53,024 nt of DNA. Source: an uncultured Prevotella sp. Lineage in GTDB: Bacteria; Bacteroidota; Bacteroidia; Bacteroidales; Bacteroidaceae. This document shows positions 34,789-42,726 of this stretch, piece by piece. The position numbers and the translations under genes were made by a program. Position 1 is the first letter of the stretch, and each line of letters begins with the position of its first letter. The notes under the pieces were generated by a model. That model made no database searches. It saw only the letters and a list, made by a program, of their open reading frames with translations, and was not told the DNA's origin. The stretch lies in contig URQS01000020.1 of assembly GCA_900550035.1 (NCBI GenBank), forward strand, positions 1-53,024, given 5' to 3'.

Positions 34789-35426
34789 CTGCTTGCTTTG
34801 GCCGAAGCCTGTACCTTTCTTACGAAATCGGCTATAAACTCCTTGGTACCCTCAAGTCCGAGCAGCGACGAATTGACGCACAAGTCGTACGACGAGCTGT
34901 CGCCCCAACGCTTGCCAGTATAGTAGTTGTAGTAAGACGAGCGTGTGTCCTCACGGCTCTCTATCAGCTTGCGCGCCTCGTCGGGCGAACATCCAAGGCG
35001 GTGGCATACGTTCTTGATGCGCTCGTCGATGTCGGCTGTGACGAATACCGTAACCATGTTCCGATGCTCGCGCAGCACATAGTCGGCACAACGGCCCACA
35101 AATACGCACGGCGACTCAGTGGCAGCCTTGCGTATGGCGTCGCTCTGCAGACGGAACAGATTCTCCTGCGATAGTCCGTTGTCGTAGAACGACGAATCGC
35201 TGATGAAGGGCACGTGCATGTGGAATATCTGATCGAGAAATCCCTTGCGCTCGTCGTTCTTCTCGAAAAACTCCTCGCTGAATCCGCTCTCCTTGGCTGC
35301 AAGGTTGAGCACCTCACGGTCGTAGAACTTGCAGCCGAACTCGTCGGCAAGCATCTTGGCTATGGTTCGGCCGCCGCTACCCAGCTGTCGGCCCACGCTT
35401 ATTATGAGATTGTCGTTATTGTTCAT
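34785..35426 (-). CDS. Cytidylate-kinase-like protein
   Basis: 213 residues. The N-terminal ISVGRQLGSGGRTIAKMLAD has a P-loop-like GSGG and the family pattern of cytidylate kinase-like proteins (AAA_26-type), with VGRCADYVLRE and REDTRSSYYNYYTGKRWGD. True Cmk enzymes are larger or differ at the N-terminus, so the nucleotide substrate is uncertain. It lies between the MATE exporter and the phosphodiesterase, in the same operon. Confidence 0.85.
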   Translation of the reverse strand: MNNNDNLIISVGRQLGSGGRTIAKMLADEFGCKFYDREVLNLAAKESGFSEEFFEKNDERKGFLDQIFHMHVPFISDSSFYDNGLSQENLFRLQSDAIRKAATESPCVFVGRCADYVLREHRNMVTVFVTADIDERIKNVCHRLGCSPDEARKLIESREDTRSSYYNYYTGKRWGDSSSYDLCVNSSLLGLEGTKEFIADFVRKVQASAKASR

Positions 35427-35454
35427 AGATATATATCGTTTTGTGTTATTATGT

Positions 35455-36819
35455 TCACATTGTTGCCGGTGCCGACTTCTTCAGTCGCTTGATGTAAGCA
35501 GTCAGCATTATCACTGCCACAATAGCCGAAATAAAGTCGCTAATGGGCTGCGCATACCACACACCATCTGTCTGATAGAAGTTGGGCAGCACTATAAGCA
35601 GCGGCAGCAAGAAGAGTAGCTGACGCGACAGCGACAGAAACATGCTCACCTTTGCCTTGCCTATACTCTGGAAGAATCCCGTGCACACCATCTGCACACC
35701 CACTACGGGAAAGACAAGCATTATGACACGTATGGCATGTGCCGAAATGCGTATCAGTGTCTCGTCGGTGGTGAACAGTCGGGCGCACTCATAAGGTATA
35801 GTCTGGGCAATGATGAAGCCCGTGGTGGCTATGCACACGGCTACACACATGGTGTACTTCAGCGCCTGCAGCAGACGGTCGTAGTGACGCGCACCGTAGT
35901 TGTAGCCTGCAATGGGGAACATGCCCTGATTCATACCCATATTGATCATCACGAAGATGAAGGCTATCTTATTGCAGATGCCGAAGGCTCCTACTGCCAA
36001 GTCGCCTCCGTAACGCATGAGGGCGTTGTTGATGAATATGATGACAATGCACGAACATACGTTCATGGCAAAAGGCGACATGCCTATTGCAAGTATGTTC
36101 TTGATAATGTGCGACACGGGACGGTAGATGCCACGACGGAAGTGGACTATGCACTGGGGATTGCTGAATATGCGCAGCTGCCATGCCAGCACTGTGGCTT
36201 GGGCAATGATAGTAGCAAGCGCTGCTCCGCCTATGCCCATGTGGAGCGGCCAGATGAATATAGGCGACAGTATGGCATTGAGTATTACGGTCATGATGGA
36301 TGCCATCATAGCCGAACGGGGCTTTGAAGCGGCTCGGAGTATGGCGTTCATGCCGAAGAACATGTGCGATATGGCGTTGCCGGCAAGCGTTATGACCATA
36401 TACTCACGGGCATAAGGCAGCGTGGCTTCGCTGGCTCCGAAGAATAATAGTATGGGGTTGAGAAACAAAAGCGTAATGACGCTGAACGCAATGCCGATGA
36501 TGATGTTCAGCGTCACGGCATTGCCAAATACTCGCTCGGCTGTGTTGTAGTCTTTCTGTCCGAGCTTGACTGATATGCATGTCGATGCTCCTACGCCTAC
36601 GCCGGCTCCGAATGCCGCACCGAGATTCTGCAGGGGGAATGTTATAGCCAGTCCGCTGATGGCCAATGGTCCGCAACCCTGTCCGATAAAGATGCTGTCG
36701 GTCATATTGTAGAGCGATGCCGCTGTCATGGCGGCTATTGCCGGCAGGGCATACTGCATGAGCAGACGGCCTACGGGCTTGGTGCCGAGCTGGAGGGTTG
36801 CTTGCTTGCTGTTATCCAT
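35455..36819 (-). CDS. MATE-family efflux transporter
   Basis: 454 residues, twelve hydrophobic segments. N-terminus: LGTKPVGRLLMQYALPAIAA, SIFIGQGCGPLAISGLAITF; GVGVGASTCISVKLG and the second half NQGMFPIAGYNYGAR are typical of the MATE/NorM-like family of Na+ or H+-driven drug exporters. First gene of the minus-strand operon down to 34021. The substrate is unknown. Confidence 0.93.
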   Translation of the reverse strand: MDNSKQATLQLGTKPVGRLLMQYALPAIAAMTAASLYNMTDSIFIGQGCGPLAISGLAITFPLQNLGAAFGAGVGVGASTCISVKLGQKDYNTAERVFGNAVTLNIIIGIAFSVITLLFLNPILLFFGASEATLPYAREYMVITLAGNAISHMFFGMNAILRAASKPRSAMMASIMTVILNAILSPIFIWPLHMGIGGAALATIIAQATVLAWQLRIFSNPQCIVHFRRGIYRPVSHIIKNILAIGMSPFAMNVCSCIVIIFINNALMRYGGDLAVGAFGICNKIAFIFVMINMGMNQGMFPIAGYNYGARHYDRLLQALKYTMCVAVCIATTGFIIAQTIPYECARLFTTDETLIRISAHAIRVIMLVFPVVGVQMVCTGFFQSIGKAKVSMFLSLSRQLLFLLPLLIVLPNFYQTDGVWYAQPISDFISAIVAVIMLTAYIKRLKKSAPATM

Positions 36820-36853
36820 AAATTATATTTTAAGTAAAAAAGAGTTTTAAGAC

Positions 36854-37010
36854 ACGAATTACCACGATTATTCAGTCACGAATTACCATGAATTATCCAT
36901 GAATTTCAACCACGAATCACACGAATATATGGTGGCTTGATTAATGTTAAGTGTTAAATGTTAAGTGTTATCAAGCCTCCTAACACTTAACACTTAACAT
37001 TTAACACTTA
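36854..37010. repeat. Mixed repeats: CACGAATTACC copies and a hairpin of 7-bp units
   Basis: Positions 36854-36926 hold degenerate copies of CACGAATTACCA and CACGAATCACACGAAT. Then two arrays of the 7-base unit face each other: 36948-36970 and 36988-37010 are perfectly complementary over 23 bases with a 17-base spacer. No gene is in the 36820-37021 gap. The hairpin may end transcription of the thioredoxin gene, whose stop is at 37022. Confidence 0.8.
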
Positions 37011-37021
37011 CCAATTACCCC

Positions 37022-38134
37022 TTACTCTCCGTAGATTTCCTTCAGCTTGGCACCGAGCTTATCGCCACGCAAGTCGGCAGCGACGATTGTGCCGTTGGGG
37101 TCGACGAGGAAGCTTGCAGGAATTGAATTCACACCATACACCTGACCGGCTACAGTCTGCCATCCCTTGAGGTCAGACAGATGAATCCAAGGCATCTGCA
37201 TTTCTTCGATGGCCTTCTTCCAGCTGTCGAGCTTGTTGTCGAACGAGAGAGCCACGATGTTGAAACCCTTGCCCTTATACTTCTCGTAAGCAGCCTTAAC
37301 GTTAGGCATCTCACCGCGGCACGGACCGCACCATGAAGCCCAGAAGTCGAGCAGCACATAGTTGCCCTTGCCCAGATATTCCGAGAGCTTGTGCGGCTGA
37401 CCGTTTACGTCGTTCTCCTCAAGGTCGGTAAACTTCTGTCCGATGAAGGCTGCCTTCTTTGCCAGCATCTTCACAATCTGGTTGGCACGTGCCAATGCCG
37501 GATGATTTACATAAGCATACTTGGCATCGAAGAGGTCCTTAATCTGGTCGAACTCCAGCTGGTAAACCAAATTTCCGAGGAAGGCAGCAGGTATCATGTT
37601 GTTCTGATTGGCCTTTACAATCTCCAATGTGCGGTTTGCAATGCGCTCCTGAACTGGAGCCATCTTAGCCTCAAGCTCCTTGGTCAACTTCTGCAACTGC
37701 TCCTGCGTAGCACCCGACTGGCGAGCCTTGTTATACTCGTCGTAGAAAGGCTTCAACTCGTCGTTCATTGCGTCAAGCTCATTGTCGTAAGCCACAAGCT
37801 TGTTGTTCTGCTCAGAAGCGCTGATTGTCTTCTTCGTCATGTCGGCCTGAATAGGAGTGCCGTCATTGAAGAAAGGCATAGCATAAGGAGTCTGCTTGGT
37901 AAAGATGCGCAGCAGAGCATCTTTCTCTGCAGTGCCCTTCAAGGCAAACTTGCCAGCTGTCACTGTAGCGCTATCGCATAATGCCTGGTTGCCACGCGCC
38001 AACGGATTGACGATATACACCTTCTTTACATCAGCGGCACATGTACCCTTGATGTTGTACTCAGCTGTCTGCTGGGCGAATGCAGCCATTGCTACAAAGG
38101 CAAGAGCTACTGTTGAAATAATACTCTTCATCAT
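37022..38134 (-). CDS. TlpA-like thioredoxin with N-terminal DUF4369-like domain
   Basis: 370 residues. Signal peptide residues 2-21 (MKSIISTVALAFVAMAAFAQ); two ATG codons stand in tandem at the start. Residues about 24-110 resemble DUF4369, residues 120-230 are helical and charged, and residues about 235-370 form an AhpC/TSA-type thioredoxin domain with the active site WCGPC (Cys269 and Cys272) and GVNSIPASFLVDPNGTIVA. A periplasmic thiol reductase, perhaps for cytochrome or envelope disulphides. Its promoter lies at 38194-38225. Confidence 0.93.
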   Translation of the reverse strand: MMKSIISTVALAFVAMAAFAQQTAEYNIKGTCAADVKKVYIVNPLARGNQALCDSATVTAGKFALKGTAEKDALLRIFTKQTPYAMPFFNDGTPIQADMTKKTISASEQNNKLVAYDNELDAMNDELKPFYDEYNKARQSGATQEQLQKLTKELEAKMAPVQERIANRTLEIVKANQNNMIPAAFLGNLVYQLEFDQIKDLFDAKYAYVNHPALARANQIVKMLAKKAAFIGQKFTDLEENDVNGQPHKLSEYLGKGNYVLLDFWASWCGPCRGEMPNVKAAYEKYKGKGFNIVALSFDNKLDSWKKAIEEMQMPWIHLSDLKGWQTVAGQVYGVNSIPASFLVDPNGTIVAADLRGDKLGAKLKEIYGE

Positions 38135-38193
38135 TCTTTTCGGTTTGTTGAATTTGATTTTTAGTATGTTGAATTCTAATTTTTTTTATGCTA

Positions 38194-38225
38194 CAAAAGT
38201 ACTGATTATAATCAATACAACCAAA
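38194..38225 (-). promoter_or_regulatory. Promoter of the TlpA-like gene
   Basis: On the minus strand, TTTG (complement of 38222-38225), 20 bases, TACTTTTG (complement of 38194-38201). Both elements match the consensus. Confidence 0.75.
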
Positions 38226-38263
38226 AATATTGTTTCTTTATTATATATTTTCAACATACCAAC

Positions 38264-38304
38264 AAAAATGCGGCACAACTCTCATCGAGCAGTGCCGCAT
38301 TTTT
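38264..38304 (-). terminator. Terminator between the candidate RNA and the TlpA gene
   Basis: Arms 38264-38276 and 38292-38304 form a perfect 13-bp stem with a 15-base loop; TTTTTG follows on the minus strand. It isolates the upstream transcript from the TlpA promoter. Confidence 0.8.
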
Positions 38305-38493
38305 ATGTTTAACTTAAAATGTTTTCGTATTAATGAAAATCCTCACGGACTTTACATTCTTACCTGTTAAACAATCGATAAAAAATTTACCTTAAACCTA
38401 ATAACTAAAAACCTAAATCTATTACTACTAACCTAAACAATCTATTAACCTTTTGACGATGCAAAGGTACAAAACATTGTTTGTGTACGCAAA
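38264..38493 (-). ncRNA. Candidate minus-strand small RNA with its own promoter
   Basis: On the minus strand, TTTG (complement of 38490-38493), 20 bases and TACCTTTG (complement of 38462-38469) make an exact consensus promoter. The transcript would run about 190 bases to the terminator at 38264-38304. No reading frame is seen. Near 38337-38353 the minus strand can form AAAGTCC-GTGA-GGATTTT, a seven-pair stem with a GTGA loop; one pair is G-U on the minus strand but A-C on the plus strand, which favours the minus strand. The body is rich in TTAG. It resembles the candidate at 9507-9654. Confidence 0.42.
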
Positions 38494-38582
38494 CAATCAA
38501 CCCTTCTTTTAGCTTCTTTTAGTGGTTTTGTTGATTTAAAACAACTAATCGTGCACGAACACAACAGTTTTTTACATTCATT

Positions 38583-38619
38583 AAAAAAGCGTATCCCGAC
38601 AATCACTGCCCGGATACGC
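38583..38619 (-). terminator. Terminator of the glycan utilization operon
   Basis: Arms 38589-38596 and 38612-38619 (GCGTATCC/GGATACGC) with a 15-base loop run into six T on the minus strand. It lies 79 bases after the last gene of the operon. Confidence 0.7.
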
Positions 38620-38697
38620 CCGATAAAAATTTACAATCTTATCTAACTATAAACCTGTGTCATAGTCTTTATACAAAATTTACCATCTATTATCCTT

Positions 38698-39858
38698 TTA
38701 ATTGATTGCAACAGGAGAGTCAAGTGTCACATAGCGCAACTCGCTTGTATTGTCACCATAAGCATTTGACAGACCGTCCATGCCATGATTTGATGCGTCA
38801 CGAGTATACCACTTGCCATCTTCGCCCTGGAACTGGTCGGTACCATTGAGCTTGTAGTAGAACATCAAGCCCTCTGATGCAGGATCTACATTGAGCATGT
38901 TCTGCTTAATCTGATTGGCTGTACGTGCTACTGTCCACATACGTACCTCACTCATCTTGCCGTAGAACGGACGCTCACCCCACATAAAGCCTGCAATCTT
39001 GCCAATGAAGAAGTCGCTCAAGTCAAACTGCGGAGTGTCCCATACTGATTCAGCTGCCTTCTCGCCATCAATATAGAGAACGGCGCGACCTGTAGGCTGA
39101 TCGTAAGTAAAGGCTACATGATACCATTTGCCAGTAGTAAGACGCTGCTGTGTATAGAAGTGCTTAGAACCTGCAATCTGGAGCAAATCTCTATCAATAC
39201 CGCCACCGGTATCACCGATACGCAGGATGAGAGTACCCTCACGACCCATAATAGTCATATTGCCATTCCAACCCCACTGATCAATATAGATAAGAGCCTC
39301 GTATGTAAGCGACTTGACCGGCTGTGATGTAACAGGCACCTTGATATGTGTACCGTAAATCTTGCCAACAGTCAAAATACGTACAGGCTTATTCAGCACG
39401 ATATATACAATGTCTGTACCTTCGATAACGGGCTGTGAAGACTGTACACGTACCGACAGCAAGAATGTCTTGCCTTCCTCAATAGTACCAAGATTTGTCA
39501 GATGCAACTTAATCTTGCCTGCATAGACCTTACCCTTTTCGATAGTGGCGCTTGTAGTGCTAAGCGATGCATTGTTTGCATCGAAAGCCTCATAGTTTGT
39601 ACCGTTCTTCTTGTTGTACTCATCTACATACTTTGAGTCAAGGATTGAGTATGAAACATTGACATCGGCATCGTTCTTGTTTGACAGACGTGCGCTGAGG
39701 TCATAGTCCATCGACTCCTGATCTTCAACAACAATCTTGCTCTCCTTGCTGTCGAAATATACCTTAGGCTCAAGCAGGTCGCTCTCGCTGTCGTTGCACG
39801 CAGTGAAAGACAAAGCGGCGAGACAAACTGCTACATATTTCAATATATGTTTGTTCAT
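38698..39858 (-). CDS. Surface glycan-binding-type lipoprotein (DUF1735 and LamG domains)
   Basis: 386 residues from the ATG at 39858; an upstream in-frame TTG is not used. Lipoprotein signal ends LSFTAC (Cys21), followed by NDSESD, a surface-export type acidic stretch. Residues about 30-160 are DUF1735-like; residues about 190-385 are a LamG/concanavalin-like domain (YHVAFTYDQPTGRAVLYIDG, FFIGKIAGFMWGERPFYGKM). In the B. thetaiotaomicron high-mannose N-glycan locus such proteins sit beside a GH18 enzyme and bind the glycan. Last gene of the operon. Confidence 0.87.
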   Translation of the reverse strand: MNKHILKYVAVCLAALSFTACNDSESDLLEPKVYFDSKESKIVVEDQESMDYDLSARLSNKNDADVNVSYSILDSKYVDEYNKKNGTNYEAFDANNASLSTTSATIEKGKVYAGKIKLHLTNLGTIEEGKTFLLSVRVQSSQPVIEGTDIVYIVLNKPVRILTVGKIYGTHIKVPVTSQPVKSLTYEALIYIDQWGWNGNMTIMGREGTLILRIGDTGGGIDRDLLQIAGSKHFYTQQRLTTGKWYHVAFTYDQPTGRAVLYIDGEKAAESVWDTPQFDLSDFFIGKIAGFMWGERPFYGKMSEVRMWTVARTANQIKQNMLNVDPASEGLMFYYKLNGTDQFQGEDGKWYTRDASNHGMDGLSNAYGDNTSELRYVTLDSPVAIN

Positions 39859-39900
39859 AATAGTTGTCAATTAATTAAATGAAAAACTGAAGTTTTAAGG

Positions 39901-41022
39901 TTATTTGCCCTCAGTAGAGCCGTTCTGCGACGCCTTCCACTCGTTGAACACCTGCTGATTGATCTGTATAGCCTGACGCATCCAACGGTAGTCGGGAGTG
40001 TTGTCGTAGTCGTTATCGAAACGATAAGCACCTACACCACCCTTGCAGCCATTCTCTGGCATCCAACTGGCCTGACGAAGCAACTGTCCACCAGAAGCGA
40101 AGTTGCTCTCGAAGTTTTCAGTGATGATGAGCTTCTTGGTATCGCCAGGACCATAGTAATGAGGACGCGAACTACCATACGACTGAGTGATCCAGTAGTC
40201 TACATAATCGTCACACTCACGATCGAAGTAATTAAGCAAACCGTCAATTACAAGCAACTTATGACCCTTGCCCTCAGGATCGCTCATAGGACCGATGTAC
40301 TTGCCCATTTCCTTGATGAGGAACTTGATAGTAGTGCCGTTGAGTGTACCGTCCGAATCGTTGAATCCGCTGCCCGGCTCCCAGTCGATATCGAAACCAT
40401 CCCATTCACTTACGAAAAGTGAGTCGCACAAAGCCTTTGCGAAGTTGGACAAAGCTTGATTCAGGTTCTCTGTATTGTTGAGGTCGTGTGAGGTAAAGCC
40501 CCAGAAATCCCAGCGGGCAAACTTCTTTTCTTGAGCAATCTTGTTCTGGCTCCATCCTTCGGCAGCAGCCTTCTTGTCAATCTCCTCGTAAATATACGCC
40601 GGAGTACGTCCCTTGCCAAGGTGTGAGAGAAGACTTACCTCAAGCAGCTTGATGCCCTTCACCTTCTGGGCAAACTCCTTGTCTTTCTTCTGAGCCTCTG
40701 TTATCTCGTAGCGTCCCGGAGCACCGCTCCACATAGAGATGATGTCCATACTGTCGGGCACTGACGAAAGATAACCCTTACGCATAACACCTGAAGGAGC
40801 CCAGTTGGAGAACCAACCGAAGGCTACCGGACGACCATAGTTGTTGGCTTGAGCCTTATATTCACGCAGGCTGACATAATAGGGGTCGTTGACTGGATCA
40901 GAACCCGTCTGATGTCCTCCTACGTGATCAATCTCTATATTCTCAACATCGGTACAAGCGGTCATTGTGAATGCAAGCGCTGCAGCCGGTATGATATATA
41001 ATAATTTCTTAAAAACGTTCAT
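39901..41022 (-). CDS. GH18 endo-beta-N-acetylglucosaminidase-type lipoprotein
   Basis: 373 residues. Lipoprotein signal ends TMTAC (Cys23). The catalytic motif WDGFDIDWEPG has the DxxDxDxE form, with acid Glu215 and Asp213. FGWFSNWAP (68-76) and QSYGSSR are typical of endoglycosidases of the EndoF/BT3987 group, which cleave between the two core GlcNAc of N-glycans. Not a chitinase by context: it stands between SusD and a DUF1735-LamG protein, as in known N-glycan loci. It should be surface-exposed. Exact glycan type is unknown. Confidence 0.88.
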   Translation of the reverse strand: MNVFKKLLYIIPAAALAFTMTACTDVENIEIDHVGGHQTGSDPVNDPYYVSLREYKAQANNYGRPVAFGWFSNWAPSGVMRKGYLSSVPDSMDIISMWSGAPGRYEITEAQKKDKEFAQKVKGIKLLEVSLLSHLGKGRTPAYIYEEIDKKAAAEGWSQNKIAQEKKFARWDFWGFTSHDLNNTENLNQALSNFAKALCDSLFVSEWDGFDIDWEPGSGFNDSDGTLNGTTIKFLIKEMGKYIGPMSDPEGKGHKLLVIDGLLNYFDRECDDYVDYWITQSYGSSRPHYYGPGDTKKLIITENFESNFASGGQLLRQASWMPENGCKGGVGAYRFDNDYDNTPDYRWMRQAIQINQQVFNEWKASQNGSTEGK

Positions 41023-41074
41023 TGTATATTATCTTTAAAGAGTATAATAATGTATTTGTTTTGGTTGGCAAGGC

Positions 41075-42709
41075 TTACTTGCAATCCCACCACAGATGGG
41101 TATCTGATCTGTCTTGGCCACCATTACCGTTATTGAACAGCTTGAGGGCGTTGTCGTAGATTTCCTTACCGTCCTGAGTCTGATAGAAGCTGACTGGATA
41201 AATCATACGACGTATGCCACCCTCTACAGTAGCTCCCTGGCTTGAACCACGGTTGGTAGCTACCTTATGAAGTACCGGATAGCCTGTGCGGCGCCACTCT
41301 GTCCATGCCTCCTGTCCGTTAGGATAGAGAGCAATCCACTTCTGAATCATAATCTTCTCAAGCTTGTCCTCCTGTGAGCCATCAAACTCTACAGTTGTCT
41401 CGCAAGGAGCCGGATTGTTAAAACCATATCTCCAATGGCTTACAACATCGGCTATAGGAGTCTTGCCTGAGTACATGTATGAGTCAACCGACGACTTGAT
41501 ACCATTCTCGTCGAACGACATCTGGATGCCCTGCTCATAAAGCGACTCTGCATCGCCAAACTCACCACCCCATACAAGGGCAGCCTCTGCACGAAGGAAG
41601 TAAACCTCTGACGCACGCAACCAATAAGTAGGAGTAGAAGCCGTGATATTAGGTTTAGAGAAATTCTCGTATGTAGAGTTCTGTCCCTTCGTATGACCGA
41701 GAGGCACACCCTGATACTTCTCACCGTCGAATGCCTCAATGCCATAAGTGCATGACTCATCTACCGGCTGGAAATAAGCGCTCAAACGAGGGTCTTCATA
41801 ACCTACAAGATAAGAAACCATTGATGTACCCATACGAGTCTCGTTGTACTGATCGGCAAGCCACTGGATATTGTTACGGAACACCAGACCTGCACCTGTA
41901 CCCATCTTAGCCTCATCCTTCTGGTCGGTCATCACACCGTAGGTCTGATTGAGAGCCTGAGTGGCATACTTCTGAGCCATCTCGTTGTCGGCAAAGCGTA
42001 CACGCATTGCAAGACGCAGCATGAGTGAGTTGGCATAACGCACCCACTTGGCAGCATCGCCAGCATATACAGCATCATAATTCTTCATTATGCTTACACC
42101 GTTCTCAGCCTTTTCGGTCAATACCTCAATAGCTTCGGTAAGATCCTTGAACATAGCTGTGTATACATCCTTCTCGCTATCGAACGGTATCTTCATTGAA
42201 GCGTCGGCTGCATGTGTGTAAGGAATCGGACCAAATGACTCAAGAGCTTTGTGCCATGCCGAAATCTTCAGCACCTGAGCCAGAGCGAACACCTCCGGGG
42301 TATTGTTGTCCTCTGACGCCTTCTTCAGTTTCTTCCATGCGTTGAGAGCGTTGGTGTATGTACACTTGTATGTTTCAGCAATCCAACCGTCCTTGAGGAA
42401 GTATGATGTATTGTTATTACCACTATCCCAACTGTTGTTCTGTCCGAAATAGCCGCTCCAAGAGTCAGCAGAAAGGTGGAAGGCAATCTGATACTGGTTG
42501 ATTACACCAGTATCGTCAGCCTGTGTACCTACGGGGAAGACTGTCTTTTCGAGAGCTGTGATGAGTCCGCCCACAGCGAAGTCGTCGCGTGTACCTTCCT
42601 CCTCAGTCATCTCGAACTGGTTGGTGTTGACTTCCTCAAAGTCGCATGAAGAAGTCGTGAGTGCCATGGCACAGATGGCCATGAGCGTATATCGATTTAC
42701 TGTTTTCAT
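41075..42709 (-). CDS. susD: SusD/RagB-family glycan-binding lipoprotein
   Basis: 544 residues from the ATG at 42709; the upstream TTG is discarded. Signal ends TTSSC (Cys22). Helical repeats and the C-terminal region (GGIRRMIYPVSFYQTQDGKE) are typical of SusD/RagB proteins, surface lids of SusC transporters. Starts 17 bases after susC. Confidence 0.93.
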   Translation of the reverse strand: MKTVNRYTLMAICAMALTTSSCDFEEVNTNQFEMTEEEGTRDDFAVGGLITALEKTVFPVGTQADDTGVINQYQIAFHLSADSWSGYFGQNNSWDSGNNNTSYFLKDGWIAETYKCTYTNALNAWKKLKKASEDNNTPEVFALAQVLKISAWHKALESFGPIPYTHAADASMKIPFDSEKDVYTAMFKDLTEAIEVLTEKAENGVSIMKNYDAVYAGDAAKWVRYANSLMLRLAMRVRFADNEMAQKYATQALNQTYGVMTDQKDEAKMGTGAGLVFRNNIQWLADQYNETRMGTSMVSYLVGYEDPRLSAYFQPVDESCTYGIEAFDGEKYQGVPLGHTKGQNSTYENFSKPNITASTPTYWLRASEVYFLRAEAALVWGGEFGDAESLYEQGIQMSFDENGIKSSVDSYMYSGKTPIADVVSHWRYGFNNPAPCETTVEFDGSQEDKLEKIMIQKWIALYPNGQEAWTEWRRTGYPVLHKVATNRGSSQGATVEGGIRRMIYPVSFYQTQDGKEIYDNALKLFNNGNGGQDRSDTHLWWDCK

Positions 42710-42726
42710 ATAGAAGAGGTTCAATT

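Noticed and set aside
26020..37010. 7-base arrays as CRISPR
   Set aside because: Units are only 7 bases, contiguous without spacers, and no cas genes are present.
36854..37021. A gene in the gap between the MATE and TlpA-like genes
   Set aside because: Only repeats and a hairpin are seen; no supported frame.
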